From Nomia melanderi (taxonomy: Eukaryota; Arthropoda; Insecta; Hymenoptera; Halictidae): 64,000 bases of DNA. The DNA lies in NCBI RefSeq assembly GCF_051020985.1, contig NW_027475164.1, forward strand, positions 310,001 through 374,000, read 5' to 3'. The translations under genes were made by a program, and so were the position numbers. The notes under the pieces are model-generated. The model made no database searches. It worked only from the letters and a program-made list of their open reading frames with translations, and was not told where the DNA came from. This document shows positions 1 through 11,479 of this stretch, in pieces (the first letter of the stretch is position 1; each line of letters starts with the position of its first letter).

Positions 1-107
1 TTCTCGTTCCCTCGTGGTCCGAGTACGATCCCGCTGAACAGATTCATGCGCCAGGGTTTCCTGCAGACAATTCAATTTGGTTTATTGCGCTATCTCTAAA
101 AGCACCC
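1..107 (+). repeat. Partial left-edge monomer, type G
   Basis: Right part of a type-G monomer cut by the window edge. It carries the G markers ttccctcgtggtccgag and ggttt/ctgaacag (cccgctgaacag, then gggtttcctgcagac). Type G recurs at 283, 34762, 42288, 50181, 51056 and 52981. The array therefore continues leftward. Confidence 0.9.
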
Positions 108-282
108 GAGATATCACCAGATATATATTGGATTTTTCCCTCACCCTGAGTCTCCGGCCCCATGAGACGGTGGTTTTCTCGGCCCCTGGTGGTCCGAGGT
201 CGTTCCCGCTGCCCAGATTCATCCGCCAGGGCCTCCTACAGACAATGCACTTTGGTTTATTGCGCTATCTCTAATAGCAACC

Positions 283-457
283 GAGATATCACCAGATATA
301 TATTGGATTTTTCCCTGACCCTGACAGTCCGGCCCCATGTGTCGATGGTTTTCTCGTTCCCTCGTGGTCCGAGGTCGTTGCCGCTGCACAGATTCATGCG
401 CCAGGTCCTCCTGCAGACAATTCAATTTGGTTTATTGCGCTATCTCTAAAAGCACCC
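283..457 (+). repeat. Type-G monomer
   Basis: Carries ctgacagtccggccccatg followed by tgtcgatgg and ttccctcgtggtccgagg, a set of linked changes shared with units starting at 34762, 42288, 50181, 51056 and 52981. Unlike those, it keeps cgctgcacag rather than ggctgaacag, so it may be a G/B chimera. Confidence 0.75.
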
Positions 458-1507
458 GAGATATCACCAGATATATATTGGATTTTCCCCTGTCCCTGAG
501 TGTCCGGGCCCATGAGACGGTGGTTTTCTCGGCCCCTGGTGGACCGAGGTCGTTCCCGCTGCACAGATGCTTGCGCCAGGGCCTCCTTCAGATAATTCAC
601 TTTGGTTTATTGCGCTTTCTCTAATAGCACCCGAGATATCACCAGATATAAATTGAATTTTCCCCTGACCCTGTGTGTCCGGCCCCATGTGACTGTGGTT
701 TTCTCGGCCCCTGGTGGTCCGTGGTCGTTCCCGCTGCACAGATGCATGCGCCAGGGCCTCCTGCAGATAACTCACTTTGGTTTATTGCGCTATCTCTAAT
801 AGCACCCGCGATATCACCAGATATATATTGGATTTTCCGCTGACCCTGAGTGTCCGGCCCCATGAGACGGTGGCTTTCTCGGCCCCTGGTTGTCCGAGGT
901 CGTTCGAGCTGCACAGATTCATGCGCCAGTGCCTCCTACAGACAATGCACTTTGATTTATTGCGCTATCTGTAATAGCACCCGAGATATCACCACATATA
1001 TATTGGATTTTTCCCTGACCCTGAGTGTCCGGCCCCATGAGACTGTGGTTTTCTCGGCCCCTGGTGGTCCGAGGTCGTTCCCGCTGGCCAGATTCATGCG
1101 CCAGGGCCTCCTACAGACAATGCACTTTGATTTATTGCGCTATCTGTAATAGCACCCGCGATATCACCAGATATATATTGGATTATTCCCTGACCCTAAG
1201 TGTCCGGCCCCATGAGACGGTGGTTTTCTCGGCCCGTGGTGGTCCGAGGTCGTTCCCGCTGCACAGATTCATGCGCCAGGGCCTCCTACAGACAATCCAC
1301 TCTGATTTATTGCGCTATCTGTAATAGCACCCGAGATATCACCAGATATATGTTGGATTTTTCCCTGACCCTGAGTGTCCGACTCCACGAGACGGTGGTT
1401 TTCTTGGCCCCTGGTGGTCCGAGGTCGTTCCCGCTGCACAGATGCATGCGCCAGGGCCTCCTGCAGATAATTCACTTTGGTTTATTGCGCTGTCTCTAAT
1501 AGCACCC

Positions 1508-2032
1508 GAGATATCACCAGATATATATTGGATTTTCCCCTGTCCCTGAGTGTCCGGCCCCATGAGACGGTGGTTTTCTCGGCCCCTGGTGGTCCGTGGT
1601 CGTTCGAGCTGCACAGATTCATGCGCCAGGGCCTCCTGCAGATAATTCACTTTGATTTATAGCGCTATCTGTAATAGCACCCGAGATATCACCAGATATA
1701 TATTGGATTTTCCCCTGTCCCTGAGTGTCCGGCCCCATGAGACGGTGGTTTTCTCGGCCACTGGTGGTCCGAGGTCGTTCCCGCTGCACAGATGCATGCG
1801 CCAGGGCCTCCTGCAGATAATTCACTTTGGTTTATTGCGCTATCTCTAATAGCACTCGAGATATGGCCAGATATATATTGGATTTTCCCCTGACCCTGAG
1901 TGTCCGGCCCCATGAGACGGTGGTTTTCTCGGCCCCTGGTGTTCCGAGGTCGTTCCCGCTGCACAGATTCATGCGCCAGGGCCTCCTACAGACAATACAC
2001 TTTGATTTATTGCGCTATCTGTAATCGCACCC
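1508..2032 (+). repeat. Three-monomer block, copy 1 of a 1050-bp period
   Basis: Three monomers that recur almost unchanged six monomers later (2558-3082). Shared markers include ctgtccctgagtg with ggtccgtggtcgttcgagc in the first unit, ctcggccactggtgg in the second, and agcactcgag or agaactcgag entering the third. The few differences include catgag versus catgtg in the second unit. Confidence 0.85.
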
Positions 2033-2382
2033 GAGATATCACCAGATATATATTGGATTTTTCCCTGACCCTGAGTGTCCGGCCCCATGAGACGGTGGTT
2101 TTCTCGGCCCCTGGTGGTCCGAGGTCGTTCGAGCTGCACAGATTCATGCGTCAGGGCCTCCTACAGACAAAGCACTTTGATTTGTTGCGCTATCTCTAAT
2201 AGCAGCCGAGATATCACCAGATATATATTGGATTTTTCCCTGACCCTGAGTGTCCGGCCCCATGAGACGGTGGTTTTCTCGGCCCCTGGTGGTCCGAGGT
2301 CGTTCGAGCTGCACAGATTCATGCGTCAGGGCCTCCTACAGACAAAGCACTTTGATTTGTTGCGCTATCTCTAATAGCAGCC
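2033..2382 (+). repeat. Two adjacent near-identical type-C monomers
   Basis: Both units share gttcgagctgcac, gattcatgcgtcagg, acagacaaagcac and tttgttgcgc, and the unit after each starts from agcagccgag. They look like a recent single-monomer tandem duplication. Further copies of the same type start at 3783 and near 6231. Confidence 0.8.
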
Positions 2383-2557
2383 GAGATATCACCAGATATA
2401 TATTGGATTTTCACCTGACCCTGAGTGTCCGGCCCCATGAGACGGTGGTTTTCTGGGCCCCTGGTGGTCCGAGGTCGTTCCCGCTGGCCAGATTCATGCG
2501 CCAGGGCATTCTACAGACAACGCACTTTGATTTATTGCGCTACCTCTAATGGCACCC

Positions 2558-3082
2558 GAGATATCACCAGATATATATTGGATTTTCCCCTGTCCCTGAG
2601 TGTCCGGCCCCATGAGACGGTGGTTTTCTCGGCCCCTGGTGGTCCGTGGTCGTTCGAGCTGCACAGATTCATGCGCCAGGGCCTCCTGCAGATAATTCAC
2701 TTTGATTTATCGCGCTATCTGTAATAGCACCCGAGATATCACCAGATATATATTGGATTTTCCCCTGTCCCTGAGTGTCCGGCCCCATGTGACGGTGGTT
2801 TTCTCGGCCACTGGTGGTCCGAGGTCGTTCCCGCTGCACAGATGCATGCGCCAGGGCCTCCTGCAGATAATTCACTTTGGTTTATTGCGCTATCTCTAAT
2901 AGAACTCGAGATATCGCCAGATATATATTGGATTTTCCCCTGACCCTGAGTGTCCGGCCCCATGAGACGGTGGTTTTCTCGGCCCCTGGTGTTCCGAGGT
3001 CGTTCCCGCTGCACAGATTCATGCGCCAGGGCCTCCTACAGACAATGCACTTTGATTTATTGCGCTATCTGTAATAGCACCC
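2558..3082 (+). repeat. Three-monomer block, copy 2 of a 1050-bp period
   Basis: Repeats 1508-2032 at a spacing of exactly six monomers. The match ends at about 3083, where this copy continues with atatatcgggttttt instead of atatatattggattttt. Confidence 0.85.
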
Positions 3083-5004
3083 GAGATATCACCAGATATA
3101 TATCGGGTTTTTCCCTGACCCTGAGTTTCCGGCACCATGAGACTGTGGTTTTCTCGGCCCCTGGTGGTCCGAGGTCGTTCCCGCTGGCCAGATTCATGCG
3201 CCAGGGCCTCCTACAGACAATGCACTTTGATTTATTGCGCTATCTGTAATAGCGCCCGCGATATCACCAGATATATATTGGATTATTCCCAGACCCTGAG
3301 TGTCCGGCCCCATGAGACGGTGGTTTTCTCGGCCCCTGGTGGTCCGAGGTCGTTCCCGCTGCACAGATGCATGCGCCAGGGCCTCCTGCAGATAATTCAC
3401 TTTGGTCTATGGCGCTATCTCTAATAGCACCCGAGATATCACCAGATATATATTGGATTTTCCCCTGACCCAGAGTGTCCGGCCCCATGAGACGGTGGCT
3501 TTCTCGGCCCCTGGTGGTCCGAGGTCGTTCGAGCTGCACAGATTCATGGGCCAGGGCCTCCTACAGACAAAGCACTTTGATTTGCTGCGCTATCTCTAAT
3601 AACAGCCGAGATATCACCAGATATATATTGGATTTTCCCCTGACCCCGAGTGTCCGGCCCCATGAGACGGTGTTTTTCTCGGCCCCTGGTGTTCCGATGT
3701 CGTTCCCGCAGGCCAGATTCATGCGTCAGGGCCTCCTACAGACAATGCACTTTGATTTATTGCGCTATCTGTAATCGCACCCGAGATATCACCAGATATA
3801 TATTGGATTTTTCCCTGACCCTGAGTGTCCGGCCCCATGAGACGGTGGTTTTCTCGGCCCCTGGTGGTCCGAGGTCGTTCGAGCTGCACAGATTCATGCG
3901 TCAGGGCCTCCTACAGACAAAGCACTTTGATTTGTTGCGCTATCTCTAATAGCAGCCGAGATATCACCAGATATATATTGGATTTTCCCCTGACCCTGAG
4001 TGTCCGGCCCCATGAGACGGTGGTTTTCTGGGCCCCTGGTGGTCCGAGGTCGTTCCCGCTGGCCAGATTCATGCGCCAGGGCATTCTACAGACAACGCAC
4101 TTTGATTTATTGCGCTACCTCTAATGGCACCCGAGATATCACCAGATATATATTGTATTTTTCCCTGACCCTGTGTGTCCGGCCCCATGAGACTGTGGTT
4201 TTCTCGGCCCCTCGTGTTCCGAGGTCATTCCCGCTGGCCAGATTCATGCGCCAGGGCCTCCTACAGACAATGCACTTTGATTTATTGCGCTATCTGTAAT
4301 AGCACCCGAGATATCACCGGATATGTATTTGATTTTTCCCCGACCCTGAGTGTCCGGTCCCATGAGATGATGGTTTTCTGGTCCCCTGGTGGCCCGAGGC
4401 CGTTCCCGCTGCACAGATGCATGCGCCAGGGCCTCCTGCAAATAATTCACTTTGGTTTATAGCGCTATCTCTAATAACACCCGTGATTTAACCAGATATA
4501 TATTGGATTTTTCCCTGACCCTGAGTGTCCGGCCCCATGAGACGGTGGTTGTCTCGTCCCCTGGTGGTCCGAGGTCGTTCCCGCTGCACAGATTCATGCG
4601 CCAGGGCCTCCTACAGACAATGCACTTTGATTTATTGCTCTATCTGTAATAGCACCCGAGATATCACCGGATATGTATTTGATTTTTCCCCGACCCTGAG
4701 TGTCCGGTCCCATGAGATGATGGTTTTCTGGTCCCCTGGTGGCCCGAGGCCGTTCCCGCTGCACAGATGCATGCGCCAGGGCCTCCTACCGACAATGCAC
4801 TTTGATTTATTGCGCTATCTATAATAGCACCCGAGATATCACCAGATATATATTGGATTATTCCCTGATCCTGAGCGTCCGGCCCCATGAGACGGTGGTT
4901 TTCTCGGCCCGTGGTGGTCCTTGGTCGTTCCCGCTGCACAGATTCATGCGCCAGGGCCTCCTTCAGATAATTCACTTTGGCTTATTGCGCTATCTGTAAT
5001 AGCA

Positions 5005-5428
5005 CCCGAGATATCACCAGATATATATTGGATTTTCCCCTGTCCCTGAGTGTCCGGCCCCATGTGACTGTGGGTTTCTCGGCCCATGGTGTTCCAAGGT
5101 CGTCCGAGCTGCACAGATTCATGCGCCAAGGCCTCCTACAGACAATGCACTTTGATTTATTGTGCTATCTGTAATAGCACCCGAGATATCACCAGATATA
5201 TATTGGATTTTTCCCTGACCCTGAGTGTCCGGCCCCATGAGACGGTGGTTTCCTCGGCCCCTGGTGGTCCGAGGTCGTTCCCGCTGTCCAGATTCATGCG
5301 CCAGGGCCTCCTACAGAAAATGCACTTTGATTTATTGCGCTATCTGTAATCGCATCCGAGATATCACCAGATATATATTGGATTTTTCCCTGACCCTGAG
5401 TGTCCGGCCCCATGAGACGGTGGTTTTC
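5005..5428 (+). repeat. Duplicated segment, pairs with 7978-8401
   Basis: Near-identical to 7978-8401 at an offset of 2973 bp, which is 17 monomers less two bases. The missing two bases are the single-base deletions in the 174-bp monomers at 5708 and 6757. Shared private markers are cggcccatggtgttccaagg, cgccaaggcctcc and ctgtaatcgcatccgag. Confidence 0.85.
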
Positions 5429-5707
5429 TCGGCCCCTGGTGGTCCGAGGTCGTTCGAGCTGCACAGATTCATGCGCCAGGGCCTCCTACAGACAAAGCAC
5501 TTTGATTTGTTGCGCTATCTCTAATAGCACCCGAGATATCACCAGATATATATCGGATTTTTCCCTGACCCTGAGTGTCCGGCCCCATGAGACGGTGGTT
5601 TTCTCTGCCCCTGGTGGTCCGAGGTCGTTCCCGCTGCACAGATTCATGCGCGAGAACCTCCTACAGACAATGCACTTTGATTTATTGCGCTATCTGTAAT
5701 AGCACCC

Positions 5708-5881
5708 GAGATATCACCGGATATGTATTTGATTTTTCCCCGACCCTGAGTGTCGGCCCCATGAGATGATGGTTTTCTGGTCCCCTGGTGGCCCGAGGCC
5801 GTTCCCGCTGCACAGATGCATGCGCCAGGGCCTCCTGCAAATAATTCACTTTGGTTTATAGCGCTATCTCTAATAACACCC
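5708..5881 (+). repeat. 174-bp type-E monomer with a lineage-marking deletion
   Basis: Has gagtgtcggccccatgag where the usual unit has gagtgtccggccccatgag, one C fewer. The same deletion is in type-E units starting at 10431, 13405, 15504 and 17603. It is absent from type-E units starting at 4308, 4658, 8506, 11305, 18302, 20227, 22862, 24787, 31612, 36688 and 38088. It is best read as one mutation spread by amplification. Confidence 0.9.
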
Positions 5882-6756
5882 GTGATTTAACCAGATATAT
5901 ATTGGATTTTTCCCTGACCCTGAGTGTCCGGCCCCATGAGACGGTGGATGTCTCGGCCCCTGGTGGTCCGAGGTCGTTCCCACTTTACAGATTCATGCGC
6001 CAGGGCCTCCTACAGACAATGCACTTTGATTTATTGCGCTATCTGTAATAGCACCCGAGATATCACCAGATATATATTGGATTTTTCCATGACCCTGAGT
6101 GTCCGGCCCCATGAGATGATGGTTTTCTCGTCCCCTGGTGGTCCGAGGTCGTTCCCGCTGCACAGATTCATGCGCCAGGGACTCCTACAGACAATGCACT
6201 TTGATTTATTGCGCTATCTGTAATAGCACCCGAGATATCACCAGATATAGATTGGATTTTTCCCTGACCCTGAGTGTCCGGCCCCATGAGACGGTGGTTT
6301 TCTCGGCCCCTGGTGGTCCGAGGTCGTTCGAGCTGCACAGATTCATGCGTCAGGGCCTGCTACAGACAAAGCACTTTGATTTGTTGCGCTATCTCTAATA
6401 GCAGCCGAGATATCACCAGATATATATTGGATTTTACACTGACCCTGAGTGTCCGGCCCCATGTGACGGTGGTTTTCTGGGCCCCTGGTGGTCCGAGGTA
6501 GTTCCCGCTGGCCAGATTCATGCGCCAGGGCATTCTACAGACAACGCACTTTGATTTATTGCGCTATCTCTAATGGCACCCGAGATATCAGCAGATATAC
6601 ATTGTATTTTTCCCTGACCCTGTGTGTCCGGCCCCATGAGACTGTGGTTTTCTCGGCCCCTCGTGTTCCGAGGTCATTCCCGCTGGGCAGATTCATGCGC
6701 CAGGGCCTCCTACAGACAATGCACTTTGGTTCATTGCGCTATCTCTAATAGCACCC

Positions 6757-6930
6757 GAGATATCACCAGATATATATTGGATTATTCCCTGTCCCTGAGT
6801 GTCCGGCCCCATGAGGCGGTGGTTTTCTCGCCCCTGGTGGTCCGAGGTCGTCCGAGCTGCACAGATTCATGCGCCAGGGCCTCCTACAGACAATGCACTT
6901 TGATTTATTGCGCTATCTGTAATAGCACCC
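6757..6930 (+). repeat. 174-bp monomer, independent deletion
   Basis: Reads ttctcgcccctggtgg where other units have ttctcggcccctggtgg, one G fewer. I see no relative with the same deletion, so it is probably private to this position. Confidence 0.85.
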
Positions 6931-7977
6931 GAGATATCACCAGATATATACTGGATTTTTCCCTGACCCTGAGTGTCCGGCCCCATGAGACTGTGGTTTT
7001 CTCGGCCCCTGGTGGTCCGAGGTCGTTCCCGCTGGCCAGATTCATGCGCCAGGGCCTCCTACAGACAATGCACTTTAATTTATTGCGCTATCTGTAATAG
7101 CACCCGAGATATCACCAGATATATATTTGATTTTTCCCAGATCCTGAGTGTCCGGCCCCATGAGACGGTGGTTTTCTCGGCCCCTGGTGGTCCGAGGTCG
7201 TTACCGCTGCACAGATGCATGCGCCAGGGCCTCCTGCAGATAATTCACTTTGGTTTATTGCGCTATCTCTAATAGCACCCGAGATATCACCAGATATATA
7301 TTCGATTTTCCCATGACCCTGAGTGTCCGGCCCCATGAGACGGTGGTTATCTCGGCCCCTGGTGGTCCGAGGTCGTTCGAGCTGCACAGATTCATGCGCC
7401 AGGGCCTCCTACAGACAAAGCACTTTGATTTGTTGCGCTATCTCTAATAGCACCCGAGATATCGCCAGATATAAATTGGATTTTCCCCTGACCCTGAGTG
7501 TCCGGCCCCATGAGACGGTGTTTTTCTCGGCCCCTGGTGTTCCGAGGTCGTTCCCGCTGCACAGATTCATGCGCCAGGGCCTCCTACAGACAATGCACTT
7601 TGATTTATTGTGCTATCTGTCATAGCACCCGAGATATCACCAGATATATATTGGATTATTCCCTGAATCTGAGTCTCCGGCCCCATGAGACGGTGGTTTT
7701 CTCGGCCCGTGGTGGACCGAGGTCGTTCCCGCTGGCCAGATTCATGCGCCAGGGCCTTCTACAGACAACGCACTTTGATTTATTGCGCTATCTCTAATGG
7801 CACCCGAGATATCACCAGATATATATTGCATTTTTCCCTGACCCTGTGTGTCCGGCCCCATGAGACTGTGGTTTTCTCGGCCCCTCGCGTTCCGAGGTCA
7901 TTCCCGCTGGCCAGATTCATGCGCCAGGGCCTCCTACAGACAATGCACTTTGATTTATTGCGCTATCTGTAATAGCA

Positions 7978-8401
7978 CCCGAGATATCACCAGATATATA
8001 TTGGATTTTCCCCTGTCCCTGAGTGTCCGGCCCCATGTGACTGTGGGTTTCTCGGCCCATGGTGTTCCAAGGTCGTCCGAGCTGCACAGATTCATGCGCC
8101 AAGGCCTCCTACAGACAATGCACTTTGATTTATTGTGCTATCTGTAATAGCACCCGAGATATCACCAGATATATATTGGATTTTTCCCTGACCCTGAGTG
8201 TCCGGCCCCATGAGACGGTGGTTTCCTCGGCCCCTGGTGGTCCGAGGTCGTTCCCGCTGTCCAGATTCATGCGCCAGGCCCTCCTACAGACAATGCACTT
8301 TGATTTATTGCGCTATCTGTAATCGCATCCGAGATATCACCAGATATATATTGGATTTTTCCCTGACCCTGAGTGTCCGGCCCCATGAGACGGTGGTTTT
8401 C
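7978..8401 (+). repeat. Duplicated segment, pairs with 5005-5428
   Basis: Second copy of the 5.0-kb segment (see 5005-5428). Beyond about 8401 the copies part: this one reads tctctgcccctgg, the other tctcggcccctgg followed by the type-C core. Confidence 0.85.
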
Positions 8402-8680
8402 TCTGCCCCTGGTGGTCCGAGGTCGTTCCCACTGCACAGATTCATGCGCGAGGGCCTCCTACAGACAATGCACTTTGATTTATTGCGCTATCTGTAATAG
8501 CACCCGAGATATCACCGGATATGTATTTGATTTTTCCCCGACCCTGAGTGTCCGGCCCCATGAGATGATGGTTTTCTGGTCCCCTGGTGGCCCGAGGCCG
8601 TTCCCGCTGCACAGGTTCATGCGCCAGGGCCTCCTACAGACAATGCACTTTGATTTATTACCCTATCTGTAATAGCACCC

Positions 8681-8855
8681 GAGATATCACCAGATATATA
8701 TTTGATTTTTCCCTGACCCTGAGTCTCCGGCACCATGAGACGGTGGTTTTCTCGGCCCCTGGTGGTCCGAGGTCGTTCGAGCTGCAAAGATTCATGCGCC
8801 AGGGCCTCCTACAGACAAAGCACTTTCATTTATTGCGCTATCTCTAATAGCACCC
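8681..8855 (+). repeat. Type-H monomer, first of a recurrent cassette
   Basis: Type H has atatatatttgattt, gagtctccggcaccatgag, gttcgagctgcaaagattc and agcactttcatttattg. It usually lies between a unit ending ttattaccctatctg and a unit starting gagatatcgccag. This ordered group recurs with H units starting at 8681, 9381, 10780, 12005, 14104, 16203, 20402, 23387, 25137, 25662, 29687, 33187, 36863 and 38263. The upstream partner varies in some copies, for example at 9381. Confidence 0.85.
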
Positions 8856-9730
8856 GAGATATCGCCAGATATATATTGGATTTTCCCCTGACCCTGAGTG
8901 TCCGGCCCCATGAGACGGTGGTTTTCTCGGCCCCTGGTGTTCCGAGGTCGTTCCCGCTGCACAGATTCATGCGCCAGGGCCTCCTACAGACAATGCACTT
9001 TGATTTATTGCGCTATCTGTAATAGCACCCGAGATACCACCAGATATATATTGGATTTTTCCCTGACCCTGAGTGTCCGGCCCCATGAGACGGTGGTTTT
9101 CTCGGCCCCTGGTGGTCCGAGGTTGTTACCGCTGCACAGATGCATGCGCCAGGGCCTCCTGCAGATAATTCACTTTGGTTTATTGCGCTATCTCTAATAG
9201 CACCCGAGATATCACCAGATATATATTCGATTTTCCCCTGACCCTGAGTGTCCGGCCCCATGAGACTGTGGTTTTCTCGGCCCCTGGTGGTCCGAGGTCG
9301 TTCCAACTGCACAGATTCATGCGCCAGGGCCTCCTACAGACAATGAACTTTGATTTATTGCGCTATCTGTAATAGCACCCGAGATATCACCAGATATATA
9401 TTTGATTTTTCCCTGACCCTGAGTCTCCGGCACCATGAGACGGTGGTTTTCTCGGCCCCTGCTGGTCCGAGGTCGTTCGAGCTGCAAAGATTCATGCGCC
9501 AGGGCCTCCTACAGACAAAGCACTTTCATTTATTGCGCTATCTCTAATAGCACCCGAGATATCGCCAGATATATATTGGATTTTCCCCTGACCCTGAGTG
9601 TCCGGCCCCATGAGACTGTGGTTTTCTCGGCCCCTGGTGGTCCGAGGTCGTTCCCACTGCACAGATTCATTCGCCAGTGCCTCCTACAGACAATGCACTT
9701 TGATTTATTGTGCTATCTGTAATAGCACCC

Positions 9731-10604
9731 GAGATATCACCAGATATATATTGGATTTTTCCATGACCCTGAGTGTCCGGCCCCATGAGATGATGGTTTT
9801 CTCGTCCCCTGGTGGTCCGAGGTCGTTCCCGCTGCACAGATTCATGCGCCAGGGCCTCCTACAGACAATGCACTTTGGTTTATTGCGCTATCAGTAATAG
9901 CACCCGAGATACCACCAGATATATGCTGGATTTTTACATGACCTTGGGTGACGGATTCCGAATATCTGTAATTTTCTCGGCCACTGGTGGTCCGAGGTCG
10001 TTCCTGGGGCACAGATTCATTCGCCAGTGCCTCCTACAGACAATGCACTTTGATTTATTGCGCTATCTGCAATAGCACCCGAGATATCACCAGATAAATA
10101 TCGGATTTTTCCCTGACCCTGAGTGTCCGGCCCCATGAGACGGTGGTTTTCTCGGCCCCTGGTCGTCCGAGGTCGTTCGAGCTGCACAGATTCATGCGCC
10201 AGGGCCTCCTACAGACAAAGCACTTTGATTTGTTGCGCTATCTCTAATAGCACCCTAGATATCACCAGATATATATCGGATTTTTCCCTGACCCTGAGTG
10301 TCCGGCCCCATGAGACTGTGGTTTTCTCTGCCCCTGGTGGTCCGAGGTCGTTCCCGCTGCACAGATTCATGCGCGAGGGCCTCCTACAGACAATGCACTT
10401 TGATTTATTGCGCTATCTGTAATAGCACCCGAGATATCACCGGATATGTATTTGATTTTTCCCCGACCCTGAGTGTCGGCCCCATGAGATGATTGTTTTC
10501 TGGTCCCCTGGTGGCCCGAGGCCGTTCCCGCTGCACAGATGCATGCGCCAGGGCCTCCTGCAAATAATTCACTTTGGTTTATAGCGCTATCTCTAATAAC
10601 ACCC
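9731..10604 (+). repeat. Partial higher-order unit left of the 12-monomer array
   Basis: Five monomers in the same order as the last five of the 2099-bp repeat (12705-13578). They are the gatgatggttttctcgtcc unit, type F, two type-C-like units with the caccctagat junction, and the 174-bp type-E unit. Small differences such as gagataccaccag and agataaatatcgg mark it as an older or diverged copy. Five monomers (10605-11479) separate it from the full copies. Confidence 0.85.
9906..10080 (+). repeat. Type-F monomer, the most divergent subfamily
   Basis: The middle of the unit is replaced: atgctggatttttacatgac, cttgggtgacggattccg, aatatctgtaattttctcgg, then cctggggcacagattcattc. It stays in register with its neighbours at 175 bp. 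Complete F units start at 9906, 12880, 14979, 17078, 18127, 22512, 42463, 45619, 48781, 50356, 51231, 58080, 58780, 60005, 60705, 61930, 62280 and 62980. Three subgroups are visible: tggggcacag (9.9-22.5 and 48.8 kb), gttcctgctgc (42-51 kb) and cctgcggcacag, mostly with tttgcagg or tttgctgg heads (58-63 kb). Confidence 0.92.
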
Positions 10605-11479
10605 GTGATTTAACCAGATATATATTGGATTTTTCCCTGACCCTGAGTGTCCGGCCCCATGAGACGGTGGTTGTCTCGGCCCCTGGTGGTCCGAGGTCGT
10701 TCCCACTGCACAGATTCATGCGCCAGGGCCTCCTACAGACAATGCACTTTGATTTATTACCCTATCTGTAATAGCACCCGAGATATCACCAGATATATAT
10801 TTGATTTTTCCCTGACCCTGAGTCTCCGGCACCATGAGACGGTGGTTTTCTCGGCCCCTGGTGGTCCGAGGTCGTTCGAGCTGCAAAGATTCATGCGCCA
10901 GGGCCTCCTACAGACAAAGCACTTTCATTTATTGCGCTATCTCTAATAGCACCCGAGATATCGCCAGATATATATTGGATTTTCCCCTGACCCTGAGTGT
11001 CCGGCCCCATGAGACGGTGGTTTTCTCGGCCCCTGGTGTTCCGAGGTCGATCCCGCTGCACAGATTCATTCGCCAGTGCCTCCTACAGACAATGCACTTT
11101 GATTTATTGCGCTATCTGCAATAGCACCCGAGATATCACCAGATATATATTGGATATTCCCCTGACCCTGAGTGTCCGGCCCCATGAGACTGTGGTTTTC
11201 TCTGCCCCTGGTGGTCCGAGGTCGTTCCCGCTGCACAGATTCATGCGCGAGGGCCTCCTACAGACAATGCACTTTGATTTATTGCGCTATCTGTAATAGC
11301 ACCCGAGATATCACCGGATATGTACTTGATTTTTCCCCGACCCTGAGTGTCCGGCCCCATGAGATGATGGTTTTCTGGTCCCCTGGTGGCCCGAGGCCGT
11401 TCCCGCTGCACAGATGCATGCGCCAGGGCCTCCTGCAGATAATTCACTTTGGTTAATTGCGCTATCTATAATAGCACCC

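Larger units (their letters stand above)
108..11479 (+). repeat. Block 1: mixed monomer types, short duplications
   Basis: About 65 monomers of intermixed types with no single long period. Types seen are A, B, C (gttcgagctgcac with acagacaaagcac), D (head gtgatttaaccag), E (gatgatgg with ggcccgaggccg), F (ggtgacggattccg) and H (gagtctccggcacc with gctgcaaagattc). The first few hundred bases are the most divergent. Local duplications are listed separately. Three 174-bp monomers (starts 5708, 6757, 10431) shift the register by one base each. No gene is present. Confidence 0.9.

Noticed and set aside
2033..2382. Pol III B-box or tRNA-derived repeat, from gttcgagctgc in type-C units
   Set aside because: Only a weak partial likeness, limited to some monomer types, with no A-box at the right distance, no cloverleaf and no poly-T terminator.
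9906..10080. Type-F monomer as an inserted mobile element
   Set aside because: It keeps the 175-bp register and ordinary flanks, shows no target-site duplication or terminal repeat, and has no excess length.
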